DNA of 45,306 bases from positions 1-45,306 of the IMG/VR virus record IMGVR_UViG_3300032304_000682. One strand, given 5' to 3'. The notes below the pieces were generated by a model. The model saw only the letters and a program-made list of their open reading frames with translations, was not told the origin of the DNA and did no database searches. The DNA is from a virus. The position numbers were made by a program, and so were the translations under genes. How positions within the stretch are numbered: position 1 is the first letter of the stretch; the number at the start of each line of letters is the position of its first letter. Below, one piece after another: positions 33,265 to 41,487 of this stretch.

Positions 33265-33689
33265 AATTCGCCTGTCAGACTCAATTTGATATTACTGTAA
33301 CTGGCATAACTGGGCATTTGAAATCAGCTCATATGCCATTTCAAGACCGTGCTGGACAAGTGATACAAGACACTGCATCTTGGAATCGCAGTCGTAATCA
33401 ACAACGAAATTGGGAAACACTTACACAGATTTTAGGACTTCGCACACAATTATTTGCTCTTACTGTACCAATACAAGACCAAACCGGTACTCGATGGATG
33501 TTTGAATTTGAAACAGAAACTGACGGAGTATATGGACCAGAGGATGATCCTACTCGAGTATTGAGAGAAGATGCCAACGGAGTTCCTATGTTGCGAGAAC
33601 TTAATAACACACTAGAAGTTGAATCAGTTTTGGTTACCGAAGGGCCCAAGCAAAACATTTGGTTTGCTCCTATTTCCATAAATAATTGA
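33261..33689 (+). CDS. Unknown late protein
   Basis: Not recognised. 142 residues, starting with GTG that overlaps the previous stop (GTGA-type coupling). No membrane segment or signal peptide; a basic central part (NRSRNQQRNW) and a C-terminal part with several beta strands (MFEFETETDGVYG). Located among small late genes. Confidence 0.6.
   Translation: MKFACQTQFDITVTGITGHLKSAHMPFQDRAGQVIQDTASWNRSRNQQRNWETLTQILGLRTQLFALTVPIQDQTGTRWMFEFETETDGVYGPEDDPTRVLREDANGVPMLRELNNTLEVESVLVTEGPKQNIWFAPISINN
33677..33684 (+). promoter_or_regulatory. Late promoter box CATAAATA
   Basis: Overlaps the end of the upstream gene and lies 49 nt before the ATG at 33734; a second weak feature near the start is AGAGAAAAT. 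Confidence 0.4.
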
Positions 33690-33733
33690 TAAGATTTGCC
33701 CAAGAGCTAATCCGCTAAACTAGAGAAAATATT

Positions 33734-33997
33734 ATGGTCGAAGCTACAGATATTGAAAAGAAAAGCCTAGAAGCGCATGTAGAACTGTGTGCTGAACGCT
33801 ACAATGCGCTTGAAGACAAAATGTCTGTTATGAGTGAAAGCATTGCACATCTTTGCACTATGGTTCAGGAAGTCAAATCCAGTGTAAGTAAACTCAGTGA
33901 AAAAAGCACAGACAGATTAATTGGATGGGGTGTTGCAATTATTGGCTTTTTATCAGCCTCGGTAATTTATCTCATATCTCATTACGTTCTTAAATGA
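33734..33997 (+). CDS. Coiled-coil protein with C-terminal membrane anchor (XhlA-like)
   Basis: 87 residues: a charged coiled-coil-like helix (about 5-58) then a membrane segment at 64-84 (GWGVAIIGFLSASVIYLI). This layout matches small phage proteins of the XhlA type, which partner with holins in lysis, but is also shared by other tail-anchored proteins. The following gene overlaps by 4 nt. A role in lysis or membrane attachment is inferred. Confidence 0.55.
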   Translation: MVEATDIEKKSLEAHVELCAERYNALEDKMSVMSESIAHLCTMVQEVKSSVSKLSEKSTDRLIGWGVAIIGFLSASVIYLISHYVLK

Positions 33998-34491
33998 AAC
34001 CAGACCAAGAATTTGAACGCTTGTTTAGCCAGGAATTTAAAAATATTACTCCTAATTTAATCTGGCAAAACGATTCGGGCGAATATGAAGCATTTGGACG
34101 ATATCGTATTGTTCCACACCGTCATGGATATCAAGTATTTTGCTCGGCCACAGAAGTAGGCACGTTCCACAGCACCAGAACCGCACTCAGTTGGTGTATA
34201 GCCGACAAAAACAATGCCTATAATACTGCACGTGAACTGTTAACAGTAGACAACAAATTAAACGCATTGACACAAGATATTAATGCTAGAGCCGCTATTG
34301 GGGACCGTAGCAAAAACCCAGCGTTACGTGAAACTATTTTGACCAAGCTAGAAAGCAAGATCATACACAAAAAACAGCTGGAAAATCAACTAACCAAATG
34401 TGTAGACTGGGCTAAATATATTCAACAACGAGGATTTGATAATGAAACTGCAAGAACTGGCCGTAGCCAACCCAACAAAACAAGCCGCTAA
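33994..34491 (+). CDS. Unknown late protein
   Basis: 165 residues. The N-terminal half has a beta-rich section (YEAFGRYRIVPHRHGYQVF); the second half is a long charged helix (LTQDINARAAIGDRSKN, then KLESKIIHKKQLENQLTKC). No family recognised. Its last 50 nt overlap the next gene's start, which uses a different frame. Confidence 0.6.
   Translation: MKPDQEFERLFSQEFKNITPNLIWQNDSGEYEAFGRYRIVPHRHGYQVFCSATEVGTFHSTRTALSWCIADKNNAYNTARELLTVDNKLNALTQDINARAAIGDRSKNPALRETILTKLESKIIHKKQLENQLTKCVDWAKYIQQRGFDNETARTGRSQPNKTSR
34412..34418 (+). promoter_or_regulatory. Possible internal late box CTAAATA
   Basis: Lies inside the preceding gene, 23 nt before the ATG at 34442, with AGGA in between. It could give the larger structural gene its own late transcript; chance is not excluded. 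Confidence 0.35.
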
Positions 34492-35290
34492 GGTTTTTGA
34501 AAGCTATTTTGGAACTAGTATCAAATTTGACACTATTTCTTGCCGCCAAGCACAGGATTTATTAACCCGTGTGCGCTCATTGATCAGTGAACACCGTCGC
34601 ACTCCAGCATTCCACCGTAGTGAACAAGATCCTGCTTATCTTAAATTGGTAATGCTAGAGCAGGCCTTGGCCACTCAAGCCGTTGTCGGTCAACCCGCGG
34701 CTAATCCTCAGCAACAACAAGCCCTAATGGCTGCACAACAACAACAAAAGAAACGTCAAATTCAAGACGCTATCAAGGCCAAACAAGCTGAAATTACTGA
34801 CTTGCAAAAGCAAATGAACAACCCTGTAATGAGCACAATGGAAAGTCGTCCAAGTTTGCGTCAGCGTTTGAAAGAAAGCGAAGTACAACAGGCTCAAGTT
34901 GTGTTAGCCAGTCAAGACATGGTTGACCAAGTGCAAAAAATGAGCGAACAGATCAGTGCCATGCAGTTCAAAGACTTGCCAGCCTTGGTTGACCAAATCA
35001 AAAACGAAGTCGGTGTAGATCAAGCCATGCAGTTTAACACAGATGCTACAGCCGCATTAGCTGGACTGTTACAAAACTTGCAAGGTGCTAAGACTCAGTT
35101 AGAGTCTGCATTAGGTGTAGTAACTGGACAGGCTCCGCAAATTCCAGGCGAAGAGCTTGCACCACCTGTGCCAGGTGAAGAAGAAGTTGCGGTTGATGCT
35201 GAAATTCCAACACCAGGCGGTGAAGAAGACATCGATGCTGAAATGGACGCCAACATTGAACCAGCCGGGTTAGGACGTGAACGTAGATAA
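34442..35290 (+). CDS. Putative structural or scaffold protein
   Basis: 282 residues if the ATG at 34442 is used (AGGA 7 nt upstream); an upstream TTG would add two. The N-terminal part is a compact helical domain (SCRQAQDLLTRVRSLISEHRRTPAFH), the middle is a Gln-rich coiled coil (QQQQALMAAQQQQKKRQ), and the tail is strongly acidic and Pro-rich. This mix of coiled coil and acidic tail resembles phage scaffold or core proteins; the role is inferred. Confidence 0.6.
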   Translation: MKLQELAVANPTKQAAKVFESYFGTSIKFDTISCRQAQDLLTRVRSLISEHRRTPAFHRSEQDPAYLKLVMLEQALATQAVVGQPAANPQQQQALMAAQQQQKKRQIQDAIKAKQAEITDLQKQMNNPVMSTMESRPSLRQRLKESEVQQAQVVLASQDMVDQVQKMSEQISAMQFKDLPALVDQIKNEVGVDQAMQFNTDATAALAGLLQNLQGAKTQLESALGVVTGQAPQIPGEELAPPVPGEEEVAVDAEIPTPGGEEDIDAEMDANIEPAGLGRERR

Positions 35291-35625
35291 TGTTAATCCG
35301 CGAAGTTGCAGATCCTAACACACAACGACTGGCTGCATTGAGCCAGTTTTTGCTTGGCCGTAGCCAAGATGAAACAGCCAAAAAACAAATCAGTCAAACA
35401 GCATTTATTGATCTGGCCAAAAGTTTAGGTGTAAATGTTACCCAAGACAACCTAGGCGACTTGATCAGTCAAGAGCCATTGAGTAATCTATTAGAACCAC
35501 TAGAACCAAATTCAGGTGTAGTTCGATTCAAAGGCGACACAGAGGCCGCAACCGGAATGAGTGTGGATCAAGCTAGGGCAGTGGTGGACTCGAATGCCAA
35601 AGCGGCAATGAAACGCCGCTCTTAA
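35290..35625 (+). CDS. Unknown late protein
   Basis: 111 residues, starting with ATG overlapping the previous stop by 1 nt. The middle part is helical with a small Gly/Asn-rich region (AKSLGVNVTQDNLGDLI); the end is basic (AAMKRRS). It has the look of a small assembly protein paired with its acidic upstream neighbour; no family recognised. Confidence 0.6.
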   Translation: MLIREVADPNTQRLAALSQFLLGRSQDETAKKQISQTAFIDLAKSLGVNVTQDNLGDLISQEPLSNLLEPLEPNSGVVRFKGDTEAATGMSVDQARAVVDSNAKAAMKRRS

Positions 35626-35634
35626 TCAAAACGG

Positions 35635-35663
35635 TTGTAAATAATCAAGTAGCATGTTATAAT
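35635..35663 (+). promoter_or_regulatory. Overlapping sigma70-type and late promoters for the iscU-iscA genes
   Basis: TTGTAA (35635-35640), 17 nt, TATAAT (35658-35663) form a sigma70-type promoter. GTAAATA (35637-35643) overlaps its -35 box and matches the late motif. AAAGGAG then precedes the ATG at 35681, so the Fe-S genes could be made both early and late. Confidence 0.65.
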
Positions 35664-35680
35664 ATACAAAGGAGTATGAA

Positions 35681-36064
35681 ATGGCCTATTCAGAAAAAGT
35701 AATTGATCATTATGAAAATCCCCGCAACGTGGGCAAATTAGAAATAGACGAAACCACAGGAACCGGAGTGGTAGGAGCTCCTGCATGCGGGGATGTAATG
35801 AGACTACAAATCAAAGTTCAAGACGGAATAATTACAGATGCAAAATTCAAAACATACGGGTGCGGGTCGGCGATTGCAAGTAGTTCGCTCGTCACGGAGT
35901 GGGTCAAGGGTAAAACGCTGGACGAGGCTGGATCAATTAAGAATGCTGAAATTGCAGAGGAACTCGCACTCCCGCCGGTTAAGATTCATTGTTCAATCCT
36001 TGCGGAAGACGCTATTAAGGCGGCAGTAGCAGATTACAAGAGCAAACATGATACAAGTAACTGA
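35681..36064 (+). CDS. iscU: Fe-S cluster assembly scaffold IscU
   Basis: IscU holds nascent [2Fe-2S]/[4Fe-4S] clusters for transfer to target enzymes. The three ligand cysteines C36, C61 and C104 and the aspartate D38 are all present, and LPPVK (97-101), the chaperone HscA recognition motif, is intact. Length 127 matches bacterial IscU (128). The C-terminal half of the gene looks more GC-rich than its neighbours, hinting at recent acquisition from a host. It overlaps iscA by 17 nt. Confidence 0.92.
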   Translation: MAYSEKVIDHYENPRNVGKLEIDETTGTGVVGAPACGDVMRLQIKVQDGIITDAKFKTYGCGSAIASSSLVTEWVKGKTLDEAGSIKNAEIAEELALPPVKIHCSILAEDAIKAAVADYKSKHDTSN

Positions 36065-36365
36065 AGCCGCCGCCAACAAAATTAAATTTAATTTAGACAA
36101 GCGTGGTGGAATAGGTATCCGTATAGGTGTAAGAACTACAGGATGCTCAGGACTTGCTTATGTGTTAGAATATGTAGATGCACTACAACCCGGTGATGTT
36201 GCCATGGCTGACAATCACACCAATGTTATTGTAGACAAAAAAAGTTTACCTATCGTAGACGGTATCACGGTAGACTATGTACGCCAAGGTCTTAATGAAG
36301 GCTTTGAATTTATCAACCCAAACGAAAAAGATCGCTGTGGTTGCGGCGAATCATTTAGGATTTAA
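36048..36365 (+). CDS. iscA: IscA/SufA/ErpA-type Fe-S carrier protein
   Basis: A-type carriers pass Fe-S clusters to apo-enzymes. Cysteines C33 (in TTGCSG), C97 and C99 (CGCGESF) are the three conserved ligands. Length 105 fits IscA (107). Its start lies inside iscU, so the two are coupled. The exact subtype (IscA, ErpA or SufA) cannot be settled by eye. Confidence 0.88.
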   Translation: MIQVTEAAANKIKFNLDKRGGIGIRIGVRTTGCSGLAYVLEYVDALQPGDVAMADNHTNVIVDKKSLPIVDGITVDYVRQGLNEGFEFINPNEKDRCGCGESFRI

Positions 36366-37078
36366 TGTATAACCCAAAATTTGCATATCATGAATTAAGT
36401 CGCACCAGCGAAGAAGGCAAACGACTGTATTCTACCCCGGATGGTAGTAAGGTACCTAGTGTAACCACTATTTTAGACAAAACAAAACCAGCTGAAAGTC
36501 GAGCCGCACTAGAACAGTGGCGTAAAAATGTAGGGCATGCTAAAGCACAACAAATTACCACAGAAGCCGCTAATCGTGGAACTAGAATGCATACCTACCT
36601 GGAACACTATGTAAAAAACAATGAGCTAAAAGATCGTGGAACAAATCCGTTTGGCTGGGCAAGTCATGCCATGGCGCAGACTGTAATTGAAGACGGGCTG
36701 GTAAATGTAGATGAATTTTGGGGTGTAGAAATACCGCTATATTTTCCCAAGCTGTATGCAGGCACAACAGACTGTGTAGGCATTCATCAACAAGACGAAA
36801 GTATCTTAGACTTTAAACAGACTAACAAGCCTAAAAAACAAGAGTGGATCACGGATTACTACTTACAGCTGGTAGCCTATGCACTAGCGCACAACGAAGT
36901 GTATGGAACTAACATACGTAAGGGTGTAGTACTAATGTGCATTAAGCCTCCGGTAGATGAAATGGGTCGTCCTTTAGAGCGTCCAAAATATCAAGAATTT
37001 ACCTTAGAAAGTAGGGATTTTGACTACTGGTCTGATGCGTGGTGGCGCAGATTAGAGCAGTACTACCTGCAGGCCTAA
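36365..37078 (+). CDS. PD-(D/E)XK nuclease, RecB/Cas4/MGME1-like exonuclease
   Basis: Conserved nuclease residues in order: H76 in GTRMHTYLEHY, E122-region VEIPLYF, D136 in AGTTDCVG, then D149-x-K151 in ILDFKQTNK, and Q168 in YYLQL. This is the signature of RecB-family exonucleases (motifs GxxxD...DxK...YxxQ). Length 237 is compact. Overlaps iscA by 1 nt. Likely a DNA-processing enzyme of replication or recombination. Confidence 0.8.
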   Translation: MYNPKFAYHELSRTSEEGKRLYSTPDGSKVPSVTTILDKTKPAESRAALEQWRKNVGHAKAQQITTEAANRGTRMHTYLEHYVKNNELKDRGTNPFGWASHAMAQTVIEDGLVNVDEFWGVEIPLYFPKLYAGTTDCVGIHQQDESILDFKQTNKPKKQEWITDYYLQLVAYALAHNEVYGTNIRKGVVLMCIKPPVDEMGRPLERPKYQEFTLESRDFDYWSDAWWRRLEQYYLQA

Positions 37079-37082
37079 CCAG

Positions 37083-37089
37083 CTAAATA
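37083..37089 (+). promoter_or_regulatory. Late promoter box CTAAATA
   Basis: Lies 26 nt before the TTG start at 37116; an AAGGAAGA ribosome binding site at 37103-37110 stands between. Confidence 0.6.
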
Positions 37090-37115
37090 CTGGATAGAAT
37101 TCAAGGAAGACTAAA

Positions 37116-38708
37116 TTGGCCATTGTACAAATATCCCAGATCACTAACCGTAAAGGGTTAAATGAAAATTTACCACAATTAGCTGGTGCTGAATTAGGCT
37201 GGTCAACAGACACACGTCAGTTGTACATTGGTAATGGTACCCTTGAAGATGGTGCCCCGGTTATTGGTAACACTGAAATCTTAACAGAATTTAGTGACAT
37301 TTTAAACTTCACTAATACTTACACCTACAAAGGTGAAGCCGCTGGATATACAGTACAAACAGGCGCCACTGCTGGCGATCCAATAACTTTAAGTTTGCAA
37401 TCATGGTTGGATCAGTTTGCCAGCGTGTTGGACTTTGGTGCAACAGGTGATGGTGTTACAGATGATACTGCGGCCATTAATCGCGCCCTATATCAACTCT
37501 ATTGCAGAGAAGTAAATCCACAAATACGCCGCAGTTTGTTTTTTCCAGCAGGTGTATATCGTGTGACCAGTGCCATTAATATTCCTCCTTTTGCTACATT
37601 GGTAGGTGAGGGCAATGACAATTCCTTAATTGTTATGGATGACGGTGTAGTTGATTATGTGGCCCGTACTGCCGACAGTCTACAAAATACGGGTGTAAAC
37701 ATTGGCGATGCTGGAGCAATAACACCTCAATATATTACCATTACCAACATGGGATTTACACACTCTGATCCAGAGCAAAATGTGTTCCTAGTACAAGATG
37801 CTACTAACTGTCGTTTTCAAAATGTAGGATTCCGTGGCACATCGACTACAGCTAATTTAATATCCGATGCTAATGGAAGTATTGGTGTAAGTTTTGCCAG
37901 CACCAGTGCTCTTGTTTGCGAACAAATTACCTTTGATGGTTGCGTGTTCTCCGGCCTAGTATGGGGGATCAATACTAATCAACAAACAAAAGCAGTTACA
38001 GTTAGTACCAGTCAATTTGATACTTTATACCGAGGCATTGTTTTAGGAACCGCAGCAGTGACCAATGGCGGCCCAACTGGCACACGAATTGTAGGCAACA
38101 TGTTTGACAACATCTATGCCGAAGGTATTATATTTGGCAGTAATCTTGTGTTGGCAATCAATGCTAGCGGCCATAACATTTTTTATGACGTAGGCAATCA
38201 CTTTACAGGCAGCACAGGCACTCCAGCTACTAGTATTATTAGCATACAAAGCAACAACAACGTCAGTATCAGCGATCTGTTTGAGCGCACTGATACATTT
38301 GCTACAACCTATCCTAGAATTGATCTTAATAATACACTAAGCATAGCTACTACCAACGGTGGTCAGTTGGCCATGGGCACATACACACGCGAAAGTGGAG
38401 AGTTGGTCACATTAACTGACAACGACACAGGTACTGTGTTTGAGCTCAATGCCACAACAGTTCGAGCATTCAGTATAAACTATACCATTGTGCGAAATTT
38501 TTCATACCGAACCGGCACTATCATGGTAGCTACTGACCTTGGAGATTCTAGTATAGGAATCACTACCAGCGATGACTATGTGGAAAACAACAACACTGGT
38601 ATTACTTTGACAGTTGATCAAGCAGGAGACATAGTTAGTCTAATTTACACTGCTACCAACGCTGGCACTAATGCCACAATGACCTACAGTATTACACACC
38701 TAGCTTGA
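37116..38708 (+). CDS. Tail spike/fibre protein with pectate-lyase-type beta helix
   Basis: The N-terminal 60 residues (ISQITNRKGL, then LAGAELGWSTDTRQLYIGNGT) match a repeat common at the start of marine phage tail proteins. Residues from about 104 (VLDFGATGDGVTDDTAAIN) are the entry motif of right-handed parallel beta-helix proteins (pectate lyase 3 family), which bind or cleave host polysaccharide. Length 530. The TTG start is set by the strong ribosome binding site. Probably reads the host surface; the enzymatic activity is unproven. Confidence 0.8.
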   Translation: MAIVQISQITNRKGLNENLPQLAGAELGWSTDTRQLYIGNGTLEDGAPVIGNTEILTEFSDILNFTNTYTYKGEAAGYTVQTGATAGDPITLSLQSWLDQFASVLDFGATGDGVTDDTAAINRALYQLYCREVNPQIRRSLFFPAGVYRVTSAINIPPFATLVGEGNDNSLIVMDDGVVDYVARTADSLQNTGVNIGDAGAITPQYITITNMGFTHSDPEQNVFLVQDATNCRFQNVGFRGTSTTANLISDANGSIGVSFASTSALVCEQITFDGCVFSGLVWGINTNQQTKAVTVSTSQFDTLYRGIVLGTAAVTNGGPTGTRIVGNMFDNIYAEGIIFGSNLVLAINASGHNIFYDVGNHFTGSTGTPATSIISIQSNNNVSISDLFERTDTFATTYPRIDLNNTLSIATTNGGQLAMGTYTRESGELVTLTDNDTGTVFELNATTVRAFSINYTIVRNFSYRTGTIMVATDLGDSSIGITTSDDYVENNNTGITLTVDQAGDIVSLIYTATNAGTNATMTYSITHLA

Positions 38709-39121
38709 TGTGGCCCACAACTTTTGATGCTAGGCTGGCCAGCTGGACCCAGTTACGGAATCATTGCCAAACTCTCCCCTTAGAATCTGCACTAGCCGCT
38801 GTCAATACCTGGTGGTTTACGGCTCCGTGGCGCCCATATTATCTACATTGGGATGATCAGCTGACTTGGCCCGATCCCTGGCAACTTTTGAGCGATGATG
38901 TCTATTGTGATCTTGCAAGAGGGCTTGGAATAGTGTATACTATCAGTATGTTGGACCGTGCGGATATGGCGCCTACAACCTTGATTTTGACCGAAGATGG
39001 CAGTAATTTAGTCCAGGTTGCAAAAGAAAAATATATACTTAATTGGCAAGCTGACCAAATCGTAAATACCTTCACTAAAGTAAAAATCAAAAGGCAGTAC
39101 CAGCAGGACCAAATTATCTAG
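38708..39121 (+). CDS. Small tryptophan-rich protein downstream of the spike
   Basis: Not recognised. 137 residues starting at ATG 38708 that overlaps the spike stop (TGATG); TTG at 38705 is an alternative. It has many Trp and Tyr (WWFTAPWRPYYLHWDD, then LLSDDVYCDLARGLG). Position right after a spike suggests a spike chaperone or partner, but this is inference only. It contains a promoter for nrdA. Confidence 0.6.
   Translation: MWPTTFDARLASWTQLRNHCQTLPLESALAAVNTWWFTAPWRPYYLHWDDQLTWPDPWQLLSDDVYCDLARGLGIVYTISMLDRADMAPTTLILTEDGSNLVQVAKEKYILNWQADQIVNTFTKVKIKRQYQQDQII
38913..38941 (+). promoter_or_regulatory. Sigma70-type promoter for the nrd operon
   Basis: TTGCAA (38913-38918), 17 nt, TATACT (38936-38941), inside the preceding gene and about 215 nt before nrdA. 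Confidence 0.5.
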
Positions 39122-39155
39122 TAGTAAACAGTACAATTAAGAATAGAGAGTATTA

Positions 39156-41477
39156 ATGACGCAAATTACAGTAGTTAAAAGAAGCGGCGTAAAAGAGCCA
39201 TTGCATATTGAAAAGTGGCAGGCACAAGTTGCCAAAGTCTGCCAGGGCATTGCTGACGTAAGTCAGAGTATGATTGAAATCAAGGCACAATTGCATTTCT
39301 ACGATGGCATCACCACACAAGAAATTGATGGTATTACGTTGCGAGCTATCGTGGATCTTATCGACATCGAAAGTAATCCAGATGTAGGTCATACCAATTA
39401 TCAATACGTTGCAGGCAAACAACGCCTGAGTATGTTACGTAAAGATGTATATGGATCATATGAACCACCACATCTTTATGAGATTGTAAAGAAAAACGTA
39501 GACACAGGCTTATACACATCAGAACTTCTTGAGTGGTATACCGAAGAAGACTGGAACAAAATGAATGACATGTTGGATCATGCCAAGGATGAAGAATATA
39601 GTTATGCTGCTATTGAACAACTTATTGAGAAGTATCTTGTACGCAATCGCGCTACAAAGGAGATCTATGAGACTCCACAAATTAGGTATATGGTCGCGGC
39701 CGCTACGGTCTTTCATAAAGAAGAACCTGGATCGGCACGTATGCGTTACATCAAAGAGTATTACAACTGTGCGTCAGATGGTTTGTTTACTCTTGCTACA
39801 CCTGTGCTGGCTGGGCTTGGCACTCCAACTAAACAGTTTTCTAGTTGTGTGCTTATCCGCAGTGACGACAATCTGGATTCTATTTTTGCTAGTGGGGAGA
39901 TGATGGCCAAGTATGCGGCCAAGCGAGCCGGCATCGGCTTAGAGATTGGTCGCTTACGTCCACTAGGTGCTCCTATCCGCGGTGGTGAAGTCATGCATAC
40001 AGGTATGGTTCCATTCTTGAAAAAATGGTTTGGTGACCTGCGGTCATGTTCACAAGGAGGTATCCGCAATGCAAGTGCTACTGTGTTCTATCCTATTTGG
40101 CATTATCAGTTTGATGATCTTATTGTTCTTAAAAACAACCAAGGAACCGAGGAAACCCGAGTCCGTCATATGGATTATGGGGTTGTGCTTAATGCCATGT
40201 TCTGGCGTAGATTCAAAAACAAAGAAACCATAACATTCTTTGATCCCAACGAAGTGCCTGACCTGTACGAAGCCTTTTATAAAAATACAGAGTTGTTTGA
40301 AGAACTTTATATAAAGTACGAAAAACGTAAAGACCTGCGTAAAAAAATAATGAATGCAGAAGATGTGTTCAAAGGCGGCATTTTAAAAGAACGCACTGAC
40401 ACCGGACGTATCTATCTTGTGTTTATTGATAACGTTCAAAACCAAGGACCTTTTGATCCTGAGTATCATACAATCTATCAGAGTAACTTGTGTTGTGAAA
40501 TCTTATTGCCTACTAAATCGTTTAAACGTCTTGATGATGACGAAGGCCGCATTGCTCTTTGCACACTAGGATCCATTAACTGGGGTGCGTTCCGTAATCC
40601 AGAAGATATGCGCCGTGCTTGTCGTATATTGCAACGTAGCCTCTGTAACATACTTGATTATCAAGATTTTTTGAGTATTCAAAGTCAACTCAGCAATCAA
40701 GAAATTCAACCATTAGGTATTGGCATTACTAACTTGGCCTATTGGCATGCCAAACGTGGCCTACAGTACGGCGAGAAGGATGCACTACAAGAAGTTAAAT
40801 CATGGATGGAACATCAAGCCTACTACTTAACAGAAGCCACAGTAGAGCTGGCCAAAGAACGTGGACCATGCGGTCACAGTGGTTTCACACGTTATGGACA
40901 AGGCGTATTTCCGTGGGAACTCCGTGCCGAGGCTGTTAATGAATTGGCAAACTTTAAACCAGAACTGGATTGGGAAAAGCTACGTGAAATGATGAAAGTT
41001 CACGGTGTGCGTAATGCTACCTTAATGGCTGTGGCACCAGTTGAATCTAGCAGTGTTGTTATTAATTCTACAAATGGTATTGAAATGCCAATGAGTTTGA
41101 TCACTGTTAAAGAATCAAAAGCAGGTTCATTAATTCAAGTTGCACCAGAGTATAACAAGTTGAAGAACAAGTATCAACTCATGTGGGATCAAAAAGATTG
41201 CGTTGGCTACATCAAGACAGCAAGTGTAATTGCTGCTTATGTTGACCAAAGTATTAGTACCAACACATTCTACAATCCAGCACACTTTGGCGACCGCAAG
41301 GTTCCAACCACATTAATTGCTCGCAATCTCATGAATGCACATCGCTGGGGACTAAAGACATTCTACTACAGCCTGATCAACAAGCAAGGTAGTAAAGGAC
41401 AAGATGAAGCTGTAGAAGGCAAGTTAGAAGCAATTGACTTTGACGATCAAGAAGATTGTGAAGCTTGTAAATTATAA
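39156..41477 (+). CDS. nrdA: Ribonucleoside-diphosphate reductase alpha subunit (class Ia)
   Basis: Reduces ribonucleotides to deoxyribonucleotides for phage DNA synthesis. 773 residues (E. coli 761). The N-terminal ATP-cone-like segment is followed by FSSCVLIRSDD (conserved disulfide cysteine), the middle NLCCEI and ESSSV region, and the C-terminal pair DCEACKL, which reacts with glutaredoxin. The tail STNTFYNPAHF, then LIARNLMNAHRWGLKTFYY is typical. It heads the operon that contains nrdB and glutaredoxin. Confidence 0.95.
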   Translation: MTQITVVKRSGVKEPLHIEKWQAQVAKVCQGIADVSQSMIEIKAQLHFYDGITTQEIDGITLRAIVDLIDIESNPDVGHTNYQYVAGKQRLSMLRKDVYGSYEPPHLYEIVKKNVDTGLYTSELLEWYTEEDWNKMNDMLDHAKDEEYSYAAIEQLIEKYLVRNRATKEIYETPQIRYMVAAATVFHKEEPGSARMRYIKEYYNCASDGLFTLATPVLAGLGTPTKQFSSCVLIRSDDNLDSIFASGEMMAKYAAKRAGIGLEIGRLRPLGAPIRGGEVMHTGMVPFLKKWFGDLRSCSQGGIRNASATVFYPIWHYQFDDLIVLKNNQGTEETRVRHMDYGVVLNAMFWRRFKNKETITFFDPNEVPDLYEAFYKNTELFEELYIKYEKRKDLRKKIMNAEDVFKGGILKERTDTGRIYLVFIDNVQNQGPFDPEYHTIYQSNLCCEILLPTKSFKRLDDDEGRIALCTLGSINWGAFRNPEDMRRACRILQRSLCNILDYQDFLSIQSQLSNQEIQPLGIGITNLAYWHAKRGLQYGEKDALQEVKSWMEHQAYYLTEATVELAKERGPCGHSGFTRYGQGVFPWELRAEAVNELANFKPELDWEKLREMMKVHGVRNATLMAVAPVESSSVVINSTNGIEMPMSLITVKESKAGSLIQVAPEYNKLKNKYQLMWDQKDCVGYIKTASVIAAYVDQSISTNTFYNPAHFGDRKVPTTLIARNLMNAHRWGLKTFYYSLINKQGSKGQDEAVEGKLEAIDFDDQEDCEACKL

Positions 41478-41487
41478 GGAAACCATA

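Noticed and set aside
41434-41487. Longer reading of the YHYH protein starting inside nrdA
   Set aside because: The signal peptide begins at 41488 with a ribosome binding site; the extension would bury it.
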